A stretch of DNA of 64,000 nucleotides from Cardiocondyla obscurior (GCF_019399895.1 NC_091864.1:6116001-6180000); one strand, 5' to 3'; counted from the stretch's first letter, positions 25,140-38,870 are shown. Numbers and translations: made by a program. Notes: a model not told the origin generated them from the sequence alone.

Positions 25140-26727
25140 TTATTGCAACTCGATGCTCTTTAGAAGAGTGCGATAATCGTCGCTGCAACAACAATTGGCG
25201 ATTAATCTGTGTTCCCTGCAGCTATTGGCATGTAGAAATCGGCAATCTGCTAATTCGCATTGATAAGGTATATCGTGAGAATTACTACAGCAGCAGGCAT
25301 CGTGAAATAATTTTTCACCGCAGTAAGGATAAATTGAACTGTCACACAAAGGACATCTGTAATAAAAATAAAAAAAATAAAAATAAAATAAAATACATCT
25401 TATACTCTTTTTTTAAAATTATACGTATAAAAAAAAGTCCCATTTTAAAAGACACTACTAAATATTTAAAAAACTGAACTCAATAAAAAAAAAATATTTT
25501 AAATAAATTTTGCTTGGTTTTAAGGGGAACATACGACAATAAAGCAATTTACACAAAACCAAATACTACAATAAAGCTCGAGAAAAATCTAATAAAAATT
25601 GCAAAATTATATTTAAATAATTTAAACGACTTTAATCTGACTCTCAAAAGTTTTTTTTTAAGTCAAGTCTTTTATCATGTAGCCCCGAAGCCATTTAGTT
25701 CTTGTCTGAAAACGTTATATTATCAACAGTTATGTAAAATATTGCATAAAATGTAAATAAGCTTTTTTTTAAATCATTTATTGAACATTTTTCTTAAATA
25801 TCACTTTTTTCATAATAATGTTTTGCCGAACATTTTAAGAAATGTCACTTCTTGCTATAAATAATGCAGCCAATTATATAAGTAATTTTACAATACAGAA
25901 ATTAAGTTTACAAGCAACATTTTTGTCATAAACGCAATAAGAATATGTAATGTTACTTCGATAAGACTGAATTAAAAAAATTGGTAAACTCACCTTTGGG
26001 GTCTATATCCTGATGAAAGATAAGGATAGCTTCCTTGAAATTGTCGAGCATTATTTTCTGGAGATGGTGTTAACGGAGCGTTCATTATATTTGTTGCGCT
26101 TGATACATGATCACCAGTCAGTCTCTCGTGTTCGTCTGAAAAAGGTTTGTCAAGGAGCTAAGAATAGTCTTTATAAAAAATTTTAATTCTTATAACAGAA
26201 TTTTTGTTGAATAAGAGATCAATCGCACAACATATAGTTAAATCAAAAAACATTTATATTTATATTGTTATAAATAATATAATTTAAATTTTTATAATTT
26301 TGTATTTTGACATTTTTAATTTCTCAATATATTCATCTTTTAAGATTTTCATTTACAACTTTTACCGTCATCTTTCACGCATTTCTTTCATTGTATAATT
26401 TTATTAATACATTTTTATATATTTTTTAAGTTAATATTATTTTTATTAAACAAAAATACACACAACACGTAAAATTATTATAAAAATGATTATTGTTGGT
26501 ATTTTTCACGGAATAAATAATCTTAAAAATCTGCAATAAGAATTGAAATAATTCTAATAACTATCCACCTATGTACAAATATATTTTAATTAACAAACAT
26601 TCTCTTTACGTTAAAATAATGTTTATCTCAATGTTTAGTGAAATAATGTAATTGTTTAAATTGACTCACCTGACATACAAAACGCACAACAATGCAATAG
26701 GACGCCGAGAAAAAATAGTAACGACAT
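25140..26727 (-). CDS. secreted 12-cysteine protein A (unrecognised family)
   Basis: Exons in transcription order: 26727-26670, 26135-25994, 25356-25140 give 138 residues. The N-terminus (MSLLFFLGVLLHCCAFC) is a signal peptide. About 45 polar residues follow, then a compact cysteine domain of roughly 70 residues. Its spacing is C-x2-C-x7-C-x8-CCC-x10-C-x4-C-x7-C-x8-CCC: two repeats of three single cysteines plus a CCC triplet. The cysteine domain starts at the last intron (CPLCDSSIYPYC) and lies in one exon. A second gene about 1.4 kb upstream on the same strand shares the pattern, so they are tandem paralogs. Extracellular, disulfide-bonded and of unknown role; I do not recognise a named family. 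Confidence 0.8.
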
Positions 26728-28099
26728 TTTCTTACGAAAATCCTGAGGCAGATCAATGTTGTCGCGTGCACTCGTTGCTTTTAACACGGCTGAGATTTTT
26801 CAGACAAATGAGATCGTTCGGATCCTACTCTTCGTTCTTTCTTCTTTCGTAAACCTACGTAACTTTTAGTCAGGCCTCGCCTTCTCCGTAGAACGCGGTC
26901 GATGTACCCGTTATTCGTAACTGGTTGACGATCATCTCTCTCTCTTTTCTTATATGCCGGTCAGTCAAAAAAAAAGTATATATATGATATTGAAACTATA
27001 AATATAACCACCACCTATTTTCTGAAATAATTATTGTATCACTGTTGTCACGAAACTTATAACTGGGATAAAAATACAATTTTTACCGCGTGAATAAAAA
27101 AATTTGCTGTTTGGTACGATTTTTAAATTCAATTTTTAATTATGTAGAATTAATTGAACATATGGGTATGTGTTGAATAAAAAAAAATCTAGATTAGAAT
27201 AAAACGGATTAGTTAGATAGTTTAAATACGTATTTCACACAGATTTAACGTGTTTAATCGCTTCTAAAGTTTTACGATGAATAAAAAGTTTTAAAATATT
27301 ATAATAACCGAACATAATAAAAGTAGCACAACGGAAGAGCGTAGTAACGCGTTGTTTACCTTAATGTATATAACAAATAATTAATTTTAACAAGCTTGAC
27401 AAGTAAAATAGAACATGTTTAAAATAAGAAAATCTAGATAAAACCCAGAATTGAAGATATTCCGGAAAAATTACTTATATTACACTTTGATTTAGCTTGA
27501 TAAGACAATAACTGTTACGTAATTTTACATGTTATATCCTAAGCGATGCAATTTTATATTTAGTCGTCAATGTACTAAAAATTCTTTGCAGAAAAATATA
27601 TGCAATGGAGTTTAAAGTATAAATACGTCTCTCATTTGTCGTAAACATAACGATTGTCGCAATAATAATTAAATCTTACAATCAGACAATAGATCGCGTG
27701 TCAGTAACAATCTTGTCTCGTGTGTCATATTACCACGAAGCGTTCAACATTGTATTAAATCTCTTTACTCGACAGTATTACAAAACAATGTATTTCACGA
27801 GAGAAAGAGAGAGGCTCTAAAGACTTGCACAAAATATATTTACAACCCTTATTTGTACATATATACGATTTATTATCACAATCAATATTTATTTTATAAA
27901 CAGGTGTGTCTTGAAAAATTGTAATAAAAAAATTATATTTTATCTTTCTTGCTTCCAAATTCTGTTCGTTTTACACGTTTAGGAAGAGAGAATTTTACAC
28001 GTACATACTTTTCTAATTCAAATTTAATTATCAAAATTATTCTTATTGCGAAGAGTGAACTATCCTTTCTTTCGATTAATATATATATATAAAAAACAA

Positions 28100-28105
28100 T
28101 TTATT
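28100..28105 (-). promoter_or_regulatory. polyadenylation signal of protein B gene
   Basis: AATAAA on the minus strand begins 7 bases after the stop codon at 28113. It supports 28243-28113 as the true last exon. Confidence 0.5.
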
Positions 28106-28112
28106 AAAATAA

Positions 28113-31100
28113 TTAATAATATACAAAATTTCTGGCGTGCGTTAGGCCAAAGAGCTCATGCAGCCTGAGAATTATTAGAATAATCGTAAACTGCGTAAAG
28201 CTTATTTTGGGCTGCGATCCTACGTCGGTCGCAAACTGTTTCCCTGCAAACAGAAATTTTATTAATTTATTTTATGATAATAACATATGATTAAATAATT
28301 TATAAAATCACATTAATTAGGTATACTGAATTATTCGGTGTACACATATTTCGCCGGTGTCGATTAAAATAAATCGCTAATCGCTAGAAGCTTGGCATTT
28401 GCCGCTATCATGTAACATGCAAGGTGGAAAAATAAAATACTCTGCGTCGTTCACGGAACATTTAAGAAAGTTTAGGCGCTTACAGACGGAGGCCAGGTAC
28501 GAATGGCAACAACATTCCCGTAGTCGCGTGTATTCCGCACAGTCTCCAGCGTGCACTTTGCATTCTTCAGGTCCCACGCGACAAGTGTGCTCGACGAAGA
28601 GAAACACTTCTGAAATAATAGACAAACCAAATTACATTCACGAAACAAGCAGTTTTCTTTTAACAATGCATTCTCTCGATTTTAACATTTCGATAGTTGA
28701 CGGCTTCAAGGAATAATTTGGAATAATCGACGAGAGAATTAAAAAGAAAAAGAAAAACCCCTCAATTTTTTCTCTGTGCTATCTGAGTGATGCATTCAAT
28801 TTTAATTGACATAAAACTTGTTTTTCTTTTTCGTTTCTTTAGTTCGTAATTATTATAATATGTATATGATTTATTGGTGAAATCTTTTGAATATCTTTGC
28901 TCATTTTTAATTCTACGATTATGATTTTTCTAATAGCCATCCGCCATTATTCTTTGATCCAGCCAATATGTGAGTTATTGTAAATAATTGATTAATAGTT
29001 CTTAAGTAGTGCAATTGCAGTAGGAAATTACAACGTCACGAAGGCACTTTGTCGTTAAAGCATAACAAACATAATTGTGCGTATGTCGGGAGGGACACTC
29101 TTGAACGCAAATTCTCGTGCGTATCGTCAAATGTAGGCGTTGCGATAATTAACCGGTTTCGTAGGTCGACCGATTAATATGGATATCGGATGTTTCCGGT
29201 GAAATATCGGTTCCGGACAAGGATAATGCGAATGCCTCGAATAATGTAAATTTTTTTCTTTTTTTTTTTAACGGCACGGCTACGGAGCACAAATCAAGGT
29301 TAGTCTTGAGAAGTGATTAGGAGCGAGTGCAGAACACCGTAGTGATTCACGGACGCGATCGAGAGGTGATTTTGGTTTTAGGTATTCCACGTGCGTAGCT
29401 GCTGCGTGCAGCAATGCACTTCGTGCCACCACTTAGAAAATTTTCAGGCGCATTCGATACGCAACGTTAACAATTTCTACGCTTTAAAATGCAAGAATTA
29501 AAAAGAAAAAAAAAAAAAAAGAAAAAATTTCCTTCGAGTATTCTCAATTCTGCGATAGCACTTTATATTCTATTGTTTCTGAGACGTGTTAAGATTTTTG
29601 AAAAAATTTAGACATAAAAATAAATGAAACAATTCAGGTTTTACGTATATATCCGTTTTAAAATCGTTGATCGTTTAATTCGTGAACGGCACGTTATTGC
29701 GCTAAATTAGATGCTCGTTCAAAAGTGATGCAGGTCGATGGACGATGAACTTCTATGTAGGGACTTCGGTAAGCACGCGGAATGGTTAAAGGACTCGCTC
29801 GATGACTCGCGCGTGAATGAATCACTCGTTAGATCTTACACACGCGTGGAAGACAGAGATAATTCATTACGACGGGCAATGATTTCCTGAACAGGTGAGT
29901 GCCCTTCCGTTCGGGGGAAGAGAACTAAACTCTTCTTGGAACGCAAAGGAAGTATACGGTCCTCACGTCGACAAATCACGTGACAATATCTAGACATTTA
30001 AATCCGGTATAAAAAATTTTTTATTTGTAATACCTAGGTAGTATTAATAGTTTGGTATTCTCGTATTGCGCCGTTGAGATTGGAATTACGTAAATAATTC
30101 TCAAACTTCCGACAATTTTTGAAGATTACCCCGAAAAGAATTCCATAACGAGCGTCACATCGATCCCACGATTATTCAAAGGTATTAACACGCGGCTCGA
30201 GCTGTAACGGCACGTTAGTGCATCGACTAAAAATAATTGTGATTACGTCGCGCGGCAGCGTTGGCATTGTGCGAATCGCGAAATTGCGTCAATCCGCGCG
30301 TTCGCTATCATTTGCTCTAAATTTCCGTGAAGCGCGATAGAATTGCACAATGACTTGCACGCTCACCACGGCCGATCCGTTCACGCACGAATTCGCCGGC
30401 CGAGGACCGTGGTTTTTCATACGACTTCTCGCTACGTGAATAAACGAAGGACGGGAGCGGAAAACACAACTTCCGTCGCCGAGAAGGTTAAGCCGATTTC
30501 GATCGGCTCGTTATTGCCGCCGAGATAAGATCGCGTGCCGCTTCGTTAGCCCATCGTGTAGCCCAAGTTACGGAGACTCGCACGTAACTTTCTCTATTTA
30601 TTAATCATTAATATAATGTATAACACCGATACTCTCGATTACTTACTGTTGAAGTTGCCGTCGCAGCAACAGTGATCGTTGATGACGCTGCCATTGCTGC
30701 AGTAAGTTAACTCGGGGTAGGTGCAAGGTCTGCATCCCGGGACCGGCCCTGCAAACGATAGATTCGGTTAGCTCAGTTGATCTAGAGAAGAAAACAGAAT
30801 GAGAGAATTAAATAAGATAAAAGTCGCGCTACGGATTGCTAATAAGAAAGAAACCACGGTATCGCTGGTATATCTACAATCTTCGTCGTTGAACAAAATG
30901 ATCTCGGCCGAGACATCACATTTCTCAGGCACGAGAATGAAACTGAGCGCACGGCGATTTATTAATTAAAAATTATATTTCATTAACCTCGATGCCGGCG
31001 GCTGCGATTAAAATACATGACAATCGCGTCGAAACCGCATCCATCCATGATTCACGTTAATTAGCGTCTCGAGGCTCCTTGCGTAATCCTTTATAAAATC

Positions 31101-32593
31101 GTGTCGCGGACATGGCGAGTTATCTTGCCTATGACGATAGCAACGCATCGACATTGATTACGAATACGTTGTACGAGTTTTATTTTGTTTTTTTTTTTTT
31201 TTTTTTGCGAGATCGTAACCGCGGTTAGATCGCGCTAGATCGGCAATTGGCGATCGCGTGTTCTTCGGATTTATAGGTAACGTTCGACGCGGTGCATTAA
31301 TTGTAAAAGAATTAAAATCAGTAACTGATACATTTTAATTACCGCAAACGACATTAAAACATAATTTTGAGAGTTTAGATTCACGCGTAAGCAACAGGTG
31401 CAACGACAATTCTCGCAGGAATCCGCTCGTTTCTATGAACGACGACGGAAAGAATTACAGAAATTGGGATTGCACGGCCAACAATTCCTAATTCACGCGA
31501 ATAATGTTAAGGGTAATCATCGACTTCCTCGGTCATTTGAATTAATGTAATGAGACCCACGTGCTCAGCTCGCTATGTTATTGCGATGCGAACCGCATTG
31601 TCAGGTGTCACGATGCGATGCGAACGTTGTAACGAAGCATTTGTACAAACACACAGAAATTATTCGTGCTGAGAATGTGCCGAAAAAGAGCTTAGGAAAA
31701 AAAAAATTAATCCGAATCCGATAAAGATAATTGCGGCAAAATGTTGATGAATTTAACTTTTACACGTTAACATCGTATATATGAGACATTTAATTCTTAG
31801 ATTGCGGCGCATGCAGATTTGGTAAATTATAAATTGCGAAAAATTTAAATTTATTAAAATAAAATCATAAAAAAACATCAAGCGTTGTTATAAGTAAGAA
31901 AACAGCATATTCTGTTCTTTGTAAAAGCTACTCATGCGTACCTTTTTCGTCCATGCCGACTAGAGCGCAATTGACAGAACAAAAATGTCGAAACGTCAAT
32001 CGTGCGACGCTGGTAAGATGCATCAAAGCAGCTATTCTTGGCAGTAAGATAAATATATTTCTGTGTACCGAAACCAAGCTTTATAGACCAGTCATAGGAG
32101 TCAGACAAGACCATTAATACGATGCTTTTAGCAACTGGGTTAAATTGGAAAAAAAAAAGTACACCAAGAATGCTGTTGAGATGTGCAACATTATATGTAG
32201 TAACTTTTGGCGAAGTTATTTCAGAAATAGATCTTTTAATACGTTTTATTTATTCTTAACAAGAATATCGAAAGACATAATACTGATTTAATACAAGACT
32301 ATTTATACTTTAGTAAAATAGATAATTTTGATTAAAATTGAGAATAATAATGTGAAGAAAAATTGAGAAATAGTTTTGCTTTATTCATCCACGGTTTTTA
32401 TGGACGCTCGTAAATATAATTTCTTACCGGGATATATCTGTAGTTTTTTCGCTTCAGCGAGCGCATCCTTTCGAAGGACTTCGTGTTCCAGGATGTACTC
32501 ATCGTCAGGGTGATGGTTCACGACTGTGACTGCCTCGAGATTACCGAGGATCAGAAAGAGCGTCAGGATACTAATCGCATTGATGTCGATCAT
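28113..32593 (-). CDS. secreted 12-cysteine protein B (unrecognised family)
   Basis: Exons in transcription order: 32593-32428, 30748-30647, 28609-28484, 28243-28113 give 174 residues. The signal peptide is ISILTLFLILGNLEA. The cysteine domain runs C-x2-C-x7-C-x9-CCC, then after a longer spacer C-x6-C-x6-C-x8-CCC, matching protein A. The last exon adds a tail with a hydrophobic run (QFTIILIILRL), which could be a membrane or GPI-attachment segment, and ends just before a poly(A) signal. If the donor at 28483 is not used, exon 3 reads on to a stop at 28377, giving 166 residues with four extra cysteines instead of the tail. All junctions are GT/AG. Function unknown. Confidence 0.72.
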
Positions 32594-32756
32594 GCTAGTG
32601 TCTTCCGATTTCTCATCTTCGATGAGAATTGGTTCTTCTTTTTTTTTTTTTTTCTCAATCACAATAAGTGAGGGACTCCGTTCTCAATCTTTTTTCGTAG
32701 CTGAAATAATTTTTATTAAAATAATTTCACGTAATTAGCAGTAAAATTTATCTACA

Positions 32757-32761
32757 TTATA

Positions 32762-32800
<39 letters not shown>
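32757..32800. repeat. (TA)n plus poly-T tract
   Basis: About 28 bases of TA repeats run directly into 17 T residues, just upstream of the 12-Cys gene B start. Confidence 0.85.
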
Positions 32801-35704
32801 ACATGAAAAGAAATTATGTCACTTGATATTTAACTCCATGATTTTTTACAATTTAATGTAATTCAAGTTTCTCAATACATATAGCATTTGCAATTGTTAA
32901 ATATAAATGTTCCTATTACCATGACAATATTTTAGAGATTGTCTACGTTGATTTTGAGTAAAATAATGTTAAGAATAGATCGACAAGCGACTCTGAACTC
33001 AACCTTTCTTATTGTCCGGAATTTCAGTAGGGTACAACAAAACGTCTGTCGTAACCGGAAGTATACAGAAGATATGACGCGAAAGTGAACGCAACAATGC
33101 CGTGTTCATACATGATAAAAATTTAATTTAATTTCGCGACAATGCGCTTTTTATTTTGCTAGTACAAAAAAAATTGTATTATACTTCAATTTTTATTTCA
33201 ACGGTTGAGTTTATATTTCTCAAACGTGATCGACGACACGAGCGTCGAAAGCACGTTTGAAAGCGAAAGCATAAAGCTCTATTTGATCGCGTCGAGCGGT
33301 AATTTCACGTCAGCTGCGTGATTGATCGTTACAGCTGTTCTCGGTACACAAAATCGATATTGTTTTAATATTGGAGAACACACGCAGAAAGGTATCGGCG
33401 TGGCAGTAGCGGCACGGAGATGCCTTTGATATCGATTACCTTGATTCGCCATGTTTTAGAAGAGGAAGAATGATTCATCCCCCGCAAATTTAATTCACCG
33501 CATCTGGAAATTTTTTTTTTCTTTTTTTAGCACAATCAAACTCTGCGACATTACAGTAAAAAAAATAATTCCTAACGTAAGAACGTAAACAAATCAATTT
33601 TAATGAAATTCCGTATGCAATGATTAAAACCCATCCCTCCATCGACTTTAATCATTTAAAACCAAACGATTTCACCGCCGCAATAATTTGGTTCTCGTCT
33701 GTATTATAAATTTAACTCATCATTTTCTTTGGTGCTTGGTACTTGATGTACATTAATTCTACATCGACTTCTCACGATTTTATCGTCTAAAGTCGTTGCG
33801 GAAGTCGTTTCAGTATCAAATATTAAATAATACATATATCTTGGAAATCTTTATGAACGCACAATGCGAGGTAAAAAAAACGGTAATACTAGAATTCTGG
33901 TCGAGTTACACGCGTTGTGAGTCATAAGTCTGATGACAGCCGGTCATTAATTAGAGCCAATTAAGGGCGGACAGCGTAAAACGTGGATGTCTTGCCCTCT
34001 GAGACTAGAAGGTGACATCCCGGCGTCTCTTCCTGCCGATGCTATCATTTATTTTGCCGTACGTAAAACAAAGCGCCGGCGAGTGTTTAAAACGGCGTGA
34101 AAGATAATTAAGAACGTTTTGACGAAGGGCTGAATACGCCTTTGTTTCACTTCGGGGAGTTACGACGCTTGGCTAACAATAAGTGCACGAATTTTTGAGA
34201 TACGATTTATTAAAAATTGGAAGTGTCAAATTATTAGAAAATGTCTCGATACTTTTAGAAATAATAAAAAATTAATTATAAATAAATAAAATAAATTTAA
34301 TTAAAATTTAACATCTTTTGCTTTTAAGCTCTTAAATTAAAACAACGTTTTTCTTTTTAATTTTTTTTTTTTCTTTTTTCTTACTAAACATAATTTTGTA
34401 ATCTTATCTTCCGGAATTTAGTTACATGATAAAATTATACATTCGATTCAAAGTCGTATGATGTGAGTTCATATCATATCACAATACGTCAAAACAGCGT
34501 CGAACATTATCGCCTTGTTTTTCTGCGAAATTTATGTGCGCAACATGACACGATTATCTTCTCTTCCCCTTTGTCTCTCTCCCGCAAACATGTAAGCAAC
34601 AAATTATAATAATTAAGAAAATAAATTTCGTTAATTCTTACCAGCATTTTGCCGTATGGTTTCCGGTAATAAAAATTTGCAGCTGCCTTATATTTCCGTC
34701 AACACATCATTTCTTAAACGTTTTTCGCAAAATCTGCACGAATATTATTTCAAATAACATTGCACAACGAAACTTATAAAATTCACTGTGAATTTATTGC
34801 AGCTTTTATGAGCTTGTAATTCGCGGGTCTTACGTTTTATTATCTCGATAAAATGTAAAATGTTTGAAAGAAACAAAAAAAAAATACTATATATATATGG
34901 TCGATCGATGTTAGACTAGAATGAACACATATGGCAAGTAGAATATTGATGAGGATAGAAGTAGAAGATCACGAAAATCCGCGGTGAACGGTAACAGAAA
35001 ATTGCGACGGACAGACTGGCAACCGTCGAAGGCTGCGGACCGCGTTGAACTGCGGATGGAGGGCTGAAAAGAGTACCAGCCGCTCCACCACACCACCTTC
35101 GATGGTGCCGCCTCTGTTATTCGCCTGCCTATGTCGAAGCTTATATCTAACACATGAAAGAAACACAAAGAAAATAAGTTAAAAAATTATAAAAAAGATA
35201 TATATATGTATATATAACAAAAAATATTATTAGCACAATTATATATTTCCCTTTGGCTCAATTACATTTAAAATAAAATTCTTTAATCAAGAAATTATAG
35301 TGTAAAAATTCTATTTTCAGGATTAATATGTATTAAAGTAAATAATGGCGATATTTCACTAAAGATCTTATTTTAATTTTAATAATTTGGAGTAAACTCG
35401 TGGAACATGTTAAACGAAATATAATTATATAAGTAAAAAAATTTATTATATGTATAAATTAAGCAGAATATGTATTTTAATTGAACGTAATAAGTAAACG
35501 TAAAACGTAAACAAAAATTTTTTTTTAATTTGATTTTTTTTTCTTTTTTTCGCGTTTGTCAGCTGGTGTAAATTTTCCAGAAAGGATCTGTTCTGTAATA
35601 ATTTGACCTGACGGACAGAAAATGAGTAGGATTTCAACTTAAGTATCTCCATATGTTACAAAAGTCCATTAAACTGATTTAACTAGGGTAGTTTGCGTCA
35701 AGAC

Positions 35705-35745
35705 GAAAGAAAGAAAAAGAGAGAGAGAGAGAGGGAGAGACAGAG
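35705..35745. repeat. (GA)n simple repeat
   Basis: Purine tract with a pure GA core of about nine units, flanked by GAAA and GGGAGAGA variants. Confidence 0.8.
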
Positions 35746-37581
35746 AATACATACGATGTTACTAAAATAGCATTTCTCATTGTACGCACAAAATAATGTA
35801 AACGAGAAAGCCGCTGGCGTTCTGTTACAAATCCGATATTATAAACCAAGTTTAATGGACGGTTTTCGATTATACTCTGTTATTTGGTTTTATTAATAAA
35901 ATATCCGAATTATATGTTTTCATTAAGTTTCGAATCTGACGTAATTTAACACGTACCTAATTAATGGAACGTGCGCGTAACGTATAACGTAAAATAAATT
36001 AGTCACCCATGTAATAATCATGCAATTATATCTTATATAAATGTGTTAAGCGTTATTATAACTTTCGGCTTTCACAAAAACTCGAGCAAAAATTGTAGGT
36101 GGGACCACTTTGTGCGTATTGTTAACGGTCACTATCGGGGCTGTTAGGCATGTATGTACGTACGCACACACGCATTCGCGTGCACACTTTTTCCATTCAA
36201 CCGTTGAGACCGTACCTGCGTATGTGCGATGAATAATAGGCACCGTATACTCGAATGAACGATTCACAGACGCGTGTTGGTGCGTGCAACCGGCATGCTG
36301 GCGCGGGCACCTGGCCACTATGGGGTCGGAATGTGCAACGTATACGAATCGTTTTATGGTGGCCAACTCGTAAGGAAGGCTCGGTTAAGAAGGGTCCCTC
36401 TCACGCTATTGATCCCGACGAGACTCCTTATTCCGGCTTCGATTCTGAAAGAAAAAAAAAAAAAAAAGAGGGAAACCTTCATCAGCTGACGTCAGCTTAC
36501 TTTTGCATTTTTGATTAGAAAAATGATAAGTAGAGAGAAAAACAAATGAATATAAAAATTATATTAAAGATATTTAAAGCTGTACACTCAGAGATTTTTT
36601 TTGTTTCTTTTTTTAAGATAAATTCGTGTAAAGCGCCAAACTATTCTGCTACAGAGGTATTTGAAACTTCTAAACTTATTTGCCGCAATACGGAATGTAG
36701 GTTGGTGTAAAGAGAAATTTGCTAAAGAGAAGATTGATGTTGCGGTGATTCAGTAGATATTGCTTCTATTATTTTAGCTTATTGATTCCATTTCATTCGG
36801 TTAAAGTGGCAAGTATGCTTCACCAAGTTTTCACGTACGAAGTTTCGACCCAGTTTTGTTTTCCTGCGTGGTCACACACGGAACCTTTTCTCACAACTAA
36901 CTTATAAATAATAAACTTTGATATTTTGAGAATGTTCCCAGGAAATTCGTCTAATAGAAAATTTTGTACAGCAAAAATTAAGGGATTTAAAAAAAAAAAA
37001 AAGATATTTTGTACGAAAATAATGTTACTACCATTAATAGAATCAACCGCAAATACAGTGAAAGATTTTATATATCAGTTTCATGGTCGCGACGTAAGAT
37101 TTTATTTCAAAGCGTGCTTATACGCGTAAGTCTGTGACTATCGATCTTGAAAGTCCTGCCACCACTTACTTAAACAATGGTGCCAGAAATGTCTCGTCCT
37201 GAGAGGAGCGCTAAGTTGTTTTGCCCGCTTCTGGCTTTTTCTGGGTTAAACGGATTTTTAATAATTGATCACCCGCATTTCTTATCTTTAGGCACAGTCA
37301 CGTGACAGAGGTTGAATTACATGTTACATGTATGATAACAACCGATTGCGAAACTCCCAATTATTATATGTTAGAATTATATTTCTACCAAGCCACAAGA
37401 TCAATCCCACTTGATTTAAGCATAAAGTATTCTTTGTTTAAGTATAAGCAGCTAAGTTTTAGAATTTTAATTACGTCACGTTGCAATTCTCCTTTATATT
37501 ACAGTCGTGTTGTAAAAAAAAAAGATTACAACATGATTCAATGATTTTTATATATTAAAATATTTGAAGATATATTAAAAT

Positions 37582-37668
37582 TTTATCTATCTTAAAAAAA
37601 TTAGTGGGTGACGCATGAATTAAAAAGCTAATTCATGCGTCACTCACCAATTTTTTAAGATAAGATAA
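37582..37668. mobile_element. 87-base fold-back element
   Basis: Two arms of about 40 bases (left: TTATCTATCTTAAAAAAATT then AGTGGGTGACGCATGAATTA) are reverse complements with a few differences, around a six-base loop. Non-coding and palindromic, so a MITE or MITE fragment. Confidence 0.75.
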
Positions 37669-37920
37669 ATAATGTAATGTAAATTTGTAATGTGCAATGC
37701 AGCAAAAATTTCCCGTCCCACTTAAACAGACCGCGGACTGTCGGTTGTACATACTTTTAATATTTTCTTTAAATACAACCGGTGTGGTTAAAAATTCTTG
37801 ATGCATTTCACATCATTTCCTTGAAAGAAATATATGTTAAAGCAAATGCATATAAAAATATGTAAGTATACATAAAATATATGTAATAAGACAATTAAAT
37901 AAAGAATTTGTAAAAAAAAA

Positions 37921-38075
37921 CATGCGACTTGCCAATCTGCATGAGCTTCAGCGGAGTTGTTGAGTTCTGCCGGTGACTGTAACATAAAAAGGACATTAAT
38001 ATGTTTTATTTTATGTTAGTCACCGGCAGAATTCTACAACTCCGCTGAAGCTCATGCAGCTTGGTAAGTCGCATG
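37921..38075. mobile_element. 155-base fold-back MITE
   Basis: Arms of about 67 bases begin CATGCGACTTGCCAATCTGC at the left and end with the near-exact reverse complement at the right (GTAAGTCGCATG). Only a few mismatches separate the arms, so the insertion or its last conversion is fairly recent. The loop is about 20 AT-rich bases. Confidence 0.85.
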
Positions 38076-38623
38076 ATATTTTTTCGTAGTTTGTAATTGG
38101 GGTCTTAAAAAATATCGCGCGCTAGGCACGCGCATGGTTTTTTCTAGTATTGTTAAAATGCAGATAAAAAGAAAGATCGTGAGTAGGTATTTAACCGTAA
38201 GATGAGCATCAAATTGGCGAGATGCATCGTGTATGTACTTACTACATATGTGAATTGAACATATGACGATAATGATTGGAGAACGAATTGTATTTTAGTT
38301 GTCATGGGTGCGCCAGCGCCCAGCCTATATCACGCTCCAGTTACCTTTTAATTCGACACACCCTCTACGAATATTTCTTAACAATAGTCGTTAAAAAATA
38401 CGCGTTATTTGCGATTAAAGTACATTGATAAAGATCGTGATAACGTTAATCAAATCGTTAATTATTGGCCATCAGCATTCATGTATTAAAAACATTTAAA
38501 AAATTGAATTTTTTAAATAATTATCTGTATTACTTGAGAATACATGGAATAAAAATTTTATTGTTCACATTAAGTGAAATGTAATCCGTATATAAATGTT
38601 CGTTGAATAATAAGCAATTAATA

Positions 38624-38870
38624 GAAATAATAAAAATTTAATATAGAAGAGTTAATGTTAAAAAGTTGAATGGAGTAAGCAAGTTTCAAGGCCACTTTTG
38701 AGAATGTATAGACAAAAAAAGTTTTTGCAATTTTTGCGAAAAGTGAAACTATCGAGACGAGTGTATTCTCCAGCCACAGTCCCAGATATTTCACGGGTGT
38801 AATCACGTCTCGGCGTTTTATTGTAACCACGGCATATCTGCGGAATAATAATCGCTCGTTCTCTTTATTT
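38624..38870 (-). pseudogene. LINE reverse-transcriptase remnant (possible)
   Basis: On the minus strand, an open stretch contains RRDVITPVKYLGLWLENTL. This resembles the VKYLGVWLD block near the end of R1/I-type non-LTR reverse transcriptases. The reading frame then degrades into AT-rich hydrophobic codons, and no polymerase YADD block was found nearby. A decayed fragment is the best reading. Confidence 0.4.
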
